Assembly (NCBI RefSeq): GCF_002575655.3
Contig: NC_053037.3
Location: forward strand, 501,836,544-501,900,543
Length of the DNA stretch: 64,000 nucleotides
From: Aegilops tauschii subsp. strangulata
Lineage: Eukaryota > Streptophyta > Magnoliopsida > Poales > Poaceae
Direction: 5' to 3'
The position numbers and the translations under genes are program-made. Shown here piece by piece: positions 56,066 through 64,000 of this stretch. The stretch's first letter is position 1. Each line of letters starts with the position of its first letter. Below the pieces are notes generated by a model, which searched no databases, was not told the origin of the DNA, and saw nothing but the letters and a program-made list of their open reading frames with translations.

Positions 56066-57778
56066 ATGGAAAATAATCCTTTGAGGGGCTTGTTCGGGGT
56101 ATCTTCACCCCGAACAATAGAGCAAAGACTTGCTCCTCAACCTACTGAACCTACTAAAAATGTTTACATTGAAATTCCTTCGGGTATGATAGAGAAACTG
56201 CTAGCTAATCCTTTTACAGGAGATGGAACGTTACATCCCGATATGCACCTAATCTATGTGGATGAAGTTTGTGGATTATTTAAGCTTGCAGGTATGCCCG
56301 AGGATGTTATCAAGAAGAAGGTCTTCCCTTTATCTTTGAAGGGAAAGGCTTTGACATGGTTTAGGCTATCTGATGATATTGGATCATGGAATTATAGCCA
56401 ACTGAAATTGGAATTTCAAAAGACGTTTTATCCTATGCATCTGGTTCATCGTGATCGTAATTATATATATAATTTTTGGCCTCGCGAAGGAGAAAGTATC
56501 GCTCAAGCTTGGGAGTGGCTTAAGTCAATGTTATATTCATGACCCAATCATAAGCTCTCAAGAGAAATTATTATTCAAATTTTTTATGCTCGGCTTTCTC
56601 TCAATAATCGCTCCATGCTCGATACTTCTTGTACTGGTTCTTTTATGATGAAGACTATTGAATTCAGATGGGATTTATTGGAAAGAATTAAATGCAACCT
56701 TGAAGATTGGGAACCCGACGAAGGTAGGGAGTCAGGTATAACATCTAAGTTTGATTGTGTTAAATCTTTTATGGATACCGATGTTTTTCGTGAATTTAGC
56801 ACTAAATATGGACTTGACTCTGAGATAGTAGCTTCCTTGTGTGAATCATTTGCTAGTCATGTTGATCTCCCTAAGGAGAAGTGGTTTAAATATCATCCTC
56901 CCATTGAAGTAAAAGTAGTTGAACCTATTAAAGTTGAAGAAAAGACTATCACTTATAATGTTGATCCTATTGTTCCTACCGCTTATATTGAGAAACCACC
57001 TTTCCCTGCTAGAATAAAGGATCATGCTAAAGCTTCAACTGTGGGTCGTAAGAGTAATGCTAGAACATCAATACCGTCTGAGCAAATTAAAGTTGAACCT
57101 AGTATTGCTATGGTTAAGGATCTTTTGGTCGATAATATTGATGGGCATGTTATTTATTTCTGTAATGAAGCTGCTAGAATTGCTAGACCCGATACTAAAA
57201 ATAAACATAGACCTGTTGTAGGCATGCTTGTTATTTCTGTTAAAATAAGAGAACATTTTTATCATGGCTTATGTGATATGGGTGCTTGTGCGAGTGCAGT
57301 ACCTCATTCCTTATACAAAGAAATTATGCATGATACTGCACCTGCTGAGATAGAGGACATATATGTTACAATTAAGCTTGCCAATAGAGATACTATTTCA
57401 CCAATTGGGATTGTTAGAGATGTTGAAGTATTGTGTGGGAAAGTTAAATATCCTACTTATTTTCTTGTTCTTGGTTCTCCCCAAGATGACTTTTGTCCCA
57501 TTATATTTGGAAGACCCTTCTTGAATACTGTTAATGCTAGGATAGACTACGAAAATTATATTGTTACTGTTGGTTTAGGAGATATGTCTCATGATTTTAA
57601 TGTTGCTAAATTTCGTAGACAACCTCATGATAAAGAATTGCCTAGTAAAGATGAAATTATTGGTCTTGCTTCTATTGTCGTGCCTCCTAATGATCCTTTA
57701 CAGCAATATTTACGAGACCATGAAAATGATATGTTTATGAATGAAAGAAGGGAACTAGATGAAGTATTCTTTAAATAG
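56066..57778 (+). pseudogene. Athila gag and protease
   Basis: Starts MENNPLRGLFGV at 56066. The Gag core is at about 56160-56540 (FPLSLKGKALTWFRL, LKLEFQKTFYP). A TGA at 56540 interrupts it and the same frame continues. A charged linker leads to the protease region, with YHGLCDMGACASAVP near 57260 and CPIIFGRPFLNTVNARIDY near 57500. The part ends at a TAG (57776) standing at a Gln position before the reverse transcriptase. Two stops and no indel. Confidence 0.88.
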
Positions 57779-58870
57779 GGACCTATTTTGAAACACAACT
57801 TGCCTGTTGAAATTCTAGGGGATCCTCCTCCACCCAAGGGTGATCCCGTGTTTGAGCTTAAACCATTACCTGATACTCTTGAATATGCTTGTCTTGATCA
57901 AAATAAGATATATCCTGTTATTATTAGTGCTACCCTTTCAGAGCAGGAAGAAGAGAAATTATTGAAAACTCTGAAGAAGCACCGTGCTGCTATTGGATAT
58001 ACTCTTGATGATCTTAAGGGCATTAGTCCCACTCTATGCCAGCACAAAATAAAGTTGGAGAAAGACGCTAAACCGGTTGTTGATCACCAACGATGATTAA
58101 ATCCTAAGATGAAAGAAGTGGTAAGAAATGAAATACTAAAGCTTCTGGAAGCAGGTATAATTTATCCCATTGCTGATAGTCAGTGGGTAAGTCCTTTCCA
58201 TTGTGTCCCTATGAAGGGAGGTATTACTGTTGTTCCCAATGATAAAGATGAATTGATCCCACAAAGAATTGTTACAGGTTATAGAATGGTAATTGATTTC
58301 CGCAAATTGAATAAAGCTACTAGAAAAGATCATTACCCTTTAACTTTTATTGATCAAATGCTAGAAAGATTATCCAAACATACACATTTTTGCTTTCTAG
58401 ACGGTTATTCTGGTTTCTCTCTAATACCCGTGTCAAAAGAGCATCAAGAAAAGACCACTTTTACTTGCCCTTTCTGTACCTTTGCTTATAGACATATGCC
58501 TTTTGGTTTATGTAATGCACCTGCTTCCTTTCAAAGATGTATGACTTCTACATTCTCTGACTTTTGTGAAAAGATTGTTGAGGTTTTCATGGATGATTTC
58601 TCCATGTATGGAACTTCTTTTGATGATTTCTTAAGCAACCTTGACTGAGTTTTGCAGAGATGTGAAGAAACTAATCTTGTCTTGAATTGGGAGAAGTGCC
58701 ACTTTATGGTTAATGAAGGTATTGTCTTGGGGCATAAATTTCCGAAAGAGGTATTGAAGTTGATAAAGCTAAAGTTGATGCTATTGAAAAGATGCCGTGT
58801 CCTAAGGACATTAAAGGTATAAGAAGTTTCCTTGGTCATGCCGGTTTTTATAGGAGGTTCATTAAAGACT
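57779..58870 (+). pseudogene. Athila reverse transcriptase
   Basis: Same frame as gag to about 58735. Blocks: EEKLLKTLKKHRAAIGYTLD, then TGA at 58094 (Arg position, CGA to TGA), LLEAGIIYPIADSQWVSPFH, VIDFRKLNKATRKDHYPL, CFLDGYSGFSLIPVSKEH, MPFGLCNAPASFQRCM and the intact polymerase box VFMDDFSMYG near 58590. A second CGA-to-TGA stop is at 58646. A one-base frameshift near 58738 moves the reading to another frame, with IRSFLGHAGFYRRFIKDF. Confidence 0.9.
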
Positions 58871-59436
58871 TCTAAAAAAATTCTAGGCCCCTGACTAATC
58901 TCTTACAAAAAGATGTTTCTTTTGTCTTTGATGATGATTGTGTAAAAGCATTTGAAATACTTAAGAACGCCTTGATTTTTGCACCTATTGTTCAGCCACC
59001 TGATTGGAATTTACCCTTTGAAATTATTTGTGATGCTAGTGATTATGCTATAGGTGCTGTTCTAGGACAAAGAGTTGATAATAAATTAAATGTTATCCAA
59101 TATGCTAGCAAAACTCTAGACAGTGCCCAGAGAAATTATGCTACTACTGAAAAAGAATTTTTAGCAGTTGTATTTGCTTGTGATAAGTTCAGACCTTATA
59201 TTGTTGATTCTAAAGTAACTGTTCACACTGATCATGCTGCTATTAAATATCTTATGGAAAAGAAAGCCAAACCTAGACTTATTAGATGGGTTCTCTTGCT
59301 ACAAGAATTTGATTTGCATATTATTGATAGAAAGGGAGCTGAGAACCCCATTGCAGACAACTTGTCTAGGTTAATGTTCTTGATGACCCGCTACCTATTG
59401 ATGATAGCTTCCCTGATGAACAATGAACTGTCATAA
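58871..59436 (+). pseudogene. Athila RNase H
   Basis: After a TAA near 58875, RNase H has [18 protein letters not shown] (about 59010), [19 protein letters not shown] and [12 protein letters not shown], ending with PIADNLSRL (about 59370). All acidic residues expected of this domain are visible. The frame is then lost near 59385. Confidence 0.88.
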
Positions 59437-60775
59437 ATGCTTCTCGTACTGCTCCATGGTATGCTGATTATGCCCATTACATTGTTGCTAAATTTATACC
59501 ACCTCGTTTCACATACCAGCAAAAGAAAAAGTTTTTCTATGATTTAAGATATTACTTCTGGGATGAACCGCACCTTTATAAAGAAGGAGTAGATGGTGTT
59601 ATTCGACGTTGTGTACCTGAGCATGAACAGGAACAGATCCTACGCAAGTGTCACTCCGAGGCTTATGGAGGACACCATGCTGGAGATAGAACTGCGCATA
59701 AGGTATTGCAATCCGGTTTTTATTGGCCTAATCTTTTTAAAGATGCCCGTAAGTTTGTCTTGTCTTGTGATGAATGTCAAAGAATTGGTAATATTAGTAG
59801 ACGTCAAGAAATGCCTATGAACTATTCACTTGTTATTGAACCATTTGATGTTTGGGGCTTTGATTATATGGGACCGTTTCCTTCCTCTAATGGGTATACC
59901 CATATTTTAGTTGCTGTTGATTACGTTACTAAGTGGGTAGAAGCTATTCCAACTAGTAGTGCTGATCATAACACCTCTATTAAGATGCTTAAAGAAGTTA
60001 TTTTTTCAGAGGTTTGGAGTCCCTAGATACTTAATGACTGATGGTGGTTCACATTTTATTCATGGTGCTTTTCGTAAAATGCTTGCTAAGTACGATGTTA
60101 ATTATAGAATTGCATCTCCATACCATCCACAATCTAGTGGTCAAGTAGGACTAAGTAATAGGGAGATTAAATTAATTTTTTAAAAGATTATTAATAGATC
60201 TAGAAAGAATTTGTCCAAAAAACTTGATGATGCATGATGGGCCTATAGAACTGCATATAGAAATCCTATGGGTATGTCTTCGTATAAAATGGTTTATGGA
60301 AAAGCATGTCACTTACCTCTCGAACTAGAACATAAGGCATATTGGGCCATTAAAGAGCTCAATTATGATTTCAAACTTGCCGGTGAGAAGAGACTATTTG
60401 ACATTAGCTCACTTGATGAGTGGAGAACCCAGGACCATGAGAATGCCAAACTGTTTAAAGAAAAAGTTAAAAGATGGCTTGACAAAAGGATAGAAAAGCG
60501 TGAGTTTAATGCAGGTGATTATGTTCTGCTATACAACTCTCATTTAAGATTTTTTGCAGGAAAACTTCTCTCTAATCGAGGAGGTCTATCGTTCCGGTGC
60601 CATAAAAATCAAGAACTTCGAAGGCACAAATCCAAAGGTGGTGAACGGTCAAAGAATCAAACATTATATCTCAGGTAATCCAATAAATGTTGAAACTAAT
60701 GTTATTGAAACCGTAACCCCGGAGGAATACATAAGGGACACTTTCCAGAATGTTTCAGACTCCGAAAAGGAATAG
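59437..60775 (+). pseudogene. Athila integrase
   Basis: Zinc domain: GGHHAG near 59670 and CDECQRIGN near 59770. Core: WGFDYMGPFPSSNG (first Asp, about 59850) and LMTDGGSHFIHGAF (second Asp, about 60035). Then SSGQVGLSNREIK near 60135, where relatives have GQVELSNREIK; the catalytic Glu is Gly. The C-terminal part has YKMVYGKACHLPLELEHKAYW (about 60285). Frame changes near 59700, 60010 and 60570 and stops near 60182 and 60235 break it. It ends near 60773. Confidence 0.88.
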
Positions 60776-61082
60776 GTATGTGGTACGGTAAGTAAACCGA
60801 GTCCAAAATAGTTCTAATAGCAATTTTTCTCCGTTTTGGAATATTTAAGAAAATAGGAAAATAAGAAGTAGTCCGAAAGGGACACGAGGCATCCACGAGG
60901 GTGGAGGACGCGCCCTACCCCCTTGGCGCGCCCTCTACCTCGTGGGCACCTCGTGTGCCCTCCGGACTCTGTTTTCTTGCTCGATACTTCTTTTGGTCGG
61001 TAAAAATTCGTTATATAATCTCCTGAAGGTTCTGACCACCGTACCTTGCAAATATCCTCTGATTTTGTTTCGAGTTGTTTTT
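60776..61082 (+). other. Spacer between Athila pol and the downstream ORF
   Basis: No gene is seen. It includes GAGGGTGGAGGACGCGCCC-type phrases similar to those in Athila LTRs of this window. It ends with the pyrimidine-rich TTTTTCTGACAG (61079-61090), a candidate splice acceptor. Confidence 0.5.
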
Positions 61083-61526
61083 CTGACAGATCTAGATCAC
61101 CATGACGTCTTCAAGCTCCCCAAGGACAAATTCTTCGAAAAGGTCATCAACCCCTACCTCACGGAGGTGCTGCAACACCCTCAAACCATTGAGATGCGTG
61201 AGGGGGTGCTGCACATCCGTGATGTTGAGGGACCAAGGAGGACCGGAAGCGTGGAGACAAGACTCGAAGCAATGGAGCAGCAAGTTTTCAAGTGCCAGGG
61301 GATGGTGGAACGCGGAGTCGACGCCAACCACATGATGATCGCGGAGTTCACCACCAACAACAAGTTGGATGCCAAGAACATTGGGGAGGCCATCTTCAAG
61401 CTTCACGAGAAAATCGAGCACCTCAAAGCCCAGATCTATGACCTGCAAAACCAAAACTGTCAGTATGAATATAGATTCAAGAGGATGAGTTTGGCTGCAT
61501 ATTTGAGGATCCCGGAGACTCGATAA
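61083..61526 (+). CDS. Coiled-coil ORF downstream of Athila pol (env position)
   Basis: An open frame of about 148 codons after a candidate splice acceptor at 61090, ending TGA-free up to the TAA at 61524. It contains FKLPKDKFFEKVINPYLTEV, VETRLEAMEQQVFKC, GEAIFKLHEKIEHLKAQIYDL and YRFKRMSLAAYLRIPETR, a heptad-like pattern of hydrophobic residues suggesting a coiled coil. No signal peptide or membrane segment is visible, so although it occupies the place of the env-like gene of Athila elements, evidence for an envelope protein is lacking. No ATG of its own is seen in this frame near the acceptor, so a spliced leader would have to supply it. Function unknown. Confidence 0.55.
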   Translation: MTDLDHHDVFKLPKDKFFEKVINPYLTEVLQHPQTIEMREGVLHIRDVEGPRRTGSVETRLEAMEQQVFKCQGMVERGVDANHMMIAEFTTNNKLDAKNIGEAIFKLHEKIEHLKAQIYDLQNQNCQYEYRFKRMSLAAYLRIPETR

Positions 61527-62268
61527 TCTTTCTATGATGGCGAGCCTATGCCTTGGAAGATGTGTGACACGACTTCATCAACAACTCCATCATCACCACC
61601 TCCGAAGAAGCAGAACTAAGCATCGGGTATGGGCACTCCCCTTGGCAACAACCAAGCTTGGGGGCGGTGCCCCGGTATCGTATCACCATCACACTTCTAT
61701 ATTTACCATTTTTCTTAGTTCGATCCTTTTGGTAATATCTTGATCTAGTAGAATAAAGTTTTAGTATGATCTAGTTTTGAGTTTTGCTTTATGATCCTTC
61801 TATGTAATCGAGTCTGTGAGATATATATAATAAATATTAGTTTTGAGTCGAGGGCTTTGCTATCTTGCTATGATCCTGGAAGATAAAAAGAAAAAATAAA
61901 AAGAAATAAAGAGATCTTATGGAGAGTAATGACTTCACATATAAAGAGTATGATGAATAAAAGTTGTTGAGAGTTGACAAACATAGTTTTAGTCATCGTT
62001 GCAATTAATAGGAAGTAATAAAGAAAGAGAGGTTTTCACATATAAATATACTATCTTGGACATCTTTTATGATTTTGAGCACTCATTAAGATATGACATG
62101 CTAAAAAGTTGATGTTGGACACGGAAGACAACGTAATGGGTTACGTTTTCTTACATCCAAAATAAATTATATCGTCATGGATCATCCAACATGTTGAGCT
62201 TGCCTTTCCCCCTCATGCTAGCCAAATTCTTTGCACCAAGTAGAGATGCTACTTGTGCTTCCTATAAG
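61527..62268 (+). other. Athila 3' untranslated region up to the copia insertion
   Basis: About 740 bp, AT-rich, with an AAGCTTGGGGGCGG phrase near 61652 like that of the pol-less element. No gene is seen. The 3' LTR is not reached. Confidence 0.6.
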
Positions 62269-63596
62269 TGCATCTAGTGCCACCCCTAGTTGGTTTTGGA
62301 GTAATGACGACAAACCTGGTTGAGGGACTAATGTGTTTGTGAGAATGGTAGGATAACACAGGTAGTAGTCCCTCATTGATTCGGTTTACCTACCGGAGAT
62401 CACCCCTAAAAATGTATGAAGACATTGAAGACAATGGTGGTATGTGAAGGTATTCACATTGAAGACTATGACAAGACAAGGCATTGCGTGAAGACTATGG
62501 AGCGCGAAGACTTAGTTGTTTCGTTGTTTCCTTTTCTTCTTTGTTGAGTCGTAGGAACCACCGTACTGTTAAGTGGGGTCCCAGTGAACAAAGTCAGAGT
62601 GACTGAAGTGATGCTCAACCAAATCCTATGTCTTCGAGCGAAGACAATGAGACCAAATCTTATCCAGAGCTGGATGAGTCAGCTTTACTTGTAGCCCAAG
62701 TCAAGCTGCTGCATGTGTTTGAAATCTGACCGTTGGAACATGTGTCAGTTCCTTAGTGAACCAGGGTCATTTCGGACAAATTAGGCCGGGTTGCCTGGTG
62801 GCTATAAATAGCCCACCCTACACCATAAATTGGTGGCTGCTCAGAGTTAGTGCACTGCTTTTGTCGTTTGAGAGCGACCCACCTCCGAAGCTTTTGAGAG
62901 AGAGAAATCCTTCCGAGGAAAAAGCCCAAACACCCAGAGCCAAAGAGTGTTAGGCATCACTAAAGTCTTTCTGTCCGCGTGACCTGAAGACTTGTTACAC
63001 TTGAGGACTGTGAATCCTCCAGCCGGTTAGGCGCCGCGTTCTGAGCATCCAAGAGTCATTGTGGATCGCCGGTGAACGTAGTCTGTGAAGGTTTGGAAGT
63101 CTACCTTGAAGACTTACCAGAGTGATTGGGCGAGGACTGGGTGTCCTTAGCTCAAGGGGAATAAGGTGAAGACGTGGTCTTCTGAGTTGAATCTCAGCCT
63201 CCCTAACCAGACGTACAGTTGTCACAGCAACTGGAACTGGTCCAACAAATCCTGTGTCCTCAACAAGTGACTGGTTCTATCCTCTCCCTCTCTTTACTTA
63301 CAGTTTATCTTCATGAAGTCATTGCTTGCTTACACTACCTGTTTGACTTCACTGTGTGACTACTATCATAGTTTGGATTCATACTATCTTCCATCCTGAT
63401 CTTTACTACCTAGCTGCTATTAGTCTTCGTGCTTTCACTTCATTGCATACTTGACTATGGCTTGCTTCGTGTAGTCTACCTTCCGCTGCATATCAATAGG
63501 TTCATTTCTATTGTTTGTCTTCGAAAATCTCATGTTTTGAAGACGTTCATAAAAATCGCCTATTCACACTCCTCTAGTCGATAACTAGCACTTTCA
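62269..63596 (+). repeat. 5' LTR of the second copia element
   Basis: Ends AACTAGCACTTTCA immediately before the primer site. It contains repeated GAAGACT phrases (62415-62510) and a TATA box at 62802. Short open frames inside it are not taken as genes. Confidence 0.75.
62802..62810 (+). promoter_or_regulatory. TATA box of the second copia LTR
   Basis: GGCTATAAATAGCCC is a consensus plant TATA box in mid-LTR. It is also a short palindrome (GGCTAT/ATAGCC). Confidence 0.65.
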
Positions 63597-63598
63597 AT

Positions 63599-63610
63599 TG
63601 GTATCAGAGC
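63599..63610 (+). other. Primer-binding site of the second copia, iMet type
   Basis: TGGTATCAGAGC, a perfect match to the iMet tRNA end, two bases after the LTR. Confidence 0.88.
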
Positions 63611-63662
63611 AAGGTACTTCCTTGTTCTGTGTCATTCGGTTTAACCACCTGGAGTTTTAGCT

Positions 63663-64000
63663 ATGTCGGCTGCAGGGATAATCAAAATCTCCGCTACTTG
63701 CCCCGTCTTCGATGGAACTGAATATCCCTACTGGAAGAATAAGATGCGCATGCATCTTGAAGCCATTGATGTCGACCTCTGGTATGTCGTCAAGAATGGC
63801 ATTCCCAAGACTGGTGAAGGTGTCACCCCTGCTGATGTCAAGACGTTCATTCAACTAGATTCTACTGCCAAGAACATCATCTGTGGTCATCTGACCAAAG
63901 GACAGTATGGCCGTGTGAGTGCTCTGGAAACGTCAAAGCTAGTCTGGGACTAGCTCTCCAAGGTCAACGAAGGCGTCTCAACCCAGAGAGATCAAAGGAT
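63663..64000 (+). pseudogene. copia gag start, second element
   Basis: Starts MSAAGIIKISATCPVFDGT at 63663, with YPYWKNKMRMHLEAIDVDLW typical of copia Gag N-termini. A TAG at 63951 stands where VWDWLSKV would require Trp. The frame continues (LSKVNEGVSTQRDQR) to the window end. With its stop this copy is probably inactive. Confidence 0.82.

Larger units (their letters stand above)
54472..62268 (+). mobile_element. Athila-lineage (Fatima-like) LTR retrotransposon, 3' end cut
   Basis: 5' LTR 54472-55974, Asp tRNA primer site 55986-56003, gag-pol 56066 to about 60775, then a short coiled-coil ORF in the env position. It ends where another copia LTR begins near 62269, so the 3' LTR is beyond the window. 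Reverse transcriptase blocks (FLDGYSGFS, MPFGLCNAPASFQRCM, VFMDDFSMYG) are Athila-type. The family name Fatima is recalled. The right border is uncertain by about 20 bases. Confidence 0.88.
62269..64000 (+). mobile_element. Second copia LTR retrotransposon, 5' part only
   Basis: A 5' LTR of about 1.3 kb is followed by an iMet primer-binding site and the start of a copia-type gag. It interrupts the 3' region of the Fatima-like element. The left border is placed at TGCATCTAGTGCC (62269), but TG dinucleotides at 62255 or 62279 are possible; without the other LTR no TSD can be checked. Confidence 0.8.

Noticed and set aside
62756..63225. Short open frames on both strands near 62.8-63.2 kb
   Set aside because: They fall within the LTR of the second copia element and have no family resemblance.

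Overview
This window looks like intergenic DNA from a large grass genome of the wheat/barley tribe (Triticeae). I see no bacterial-style operons, tRNA genes or intact host genes. Nearly every base can be assigned to transposable elements nested inside each other. The assignment rests on matching long terminal repeats (LTRs), target-site duplications (TSDs), primer-binding sites (PBSs) and gag-pol domains read directly from the sequence. Family names (Angela/WIS/BARE, Fatima) are recognised from memory, not from a search.

Layout. (1) The outermost layer is a minus-strand copia element of Angela/WIS/BARE type covering 1-54056; its left end lies outside the window. A 1.5-kb CACTA-like DNA transposon (1794-3316, TSD TCT) sits in its integrase. 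A 46-kb insertion (4326-50588, TSD ATAGT) sits in its gag. (2) That insertion is a minus-strand gypsy-type element with 3.2-kb LTRs and only a decayed gag with several zinc knuckles, so it is LARD-like. Four more insertions split it: a chromovirus at 7912-20904 (TSD GATTG), a Tat-lineage element at 21002-34153 (TSD GTAAG), a pol-less Athila-like element at 37323-46241 (TSD GTAAA), and a truncated Athila-like LTR at 46860-48548. The 37323-46241 element carries a solo LTR of another family inside its own LTRs. (3) At 54057-54471 there is a fragment of a plant-mobile-domain gene, the apparent target of both the copia and the next element. (4) From 54472 to about 62268 lies a Fatima-like Athila element. 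Its 3' part is interrupted by (5) another copia element, from about 62269 to the window end.

How the parts relate. Every coding region here belongs to a retroelement: gag for the particle, protease, reverse transcriptase with RNase H, and integrase, in element-specific order. All copies are broken. The chromovirus reads in one frame for 4.4 kb and is broken only by five nonsense codons at former glutamine positions. It also has three catalytic Asp-to-Asn changes, a pattern suggesting cytosine deamination rather than random decay. The 37323-46241 element has no pol, and the 4326-50588 element shows none in its surviving 3.6 kb, so both would have needed proteins supplied in trans.

The most interesting item is the Tat-lineage element. 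Downstream of pol it carries, on the opposite strand, a five-exon gene (32586 down to 29096) with consistent splice sites and phases and its own TATA box next to the 3' LTR. Also notable are the 'LTR inside an LTR' shared by both ends of the 37323-46241 element, a 5S-rRNA-like segment inside the CACTA-like transposon, and a seven-copy TTCGAA-type motif array in the Tat element.
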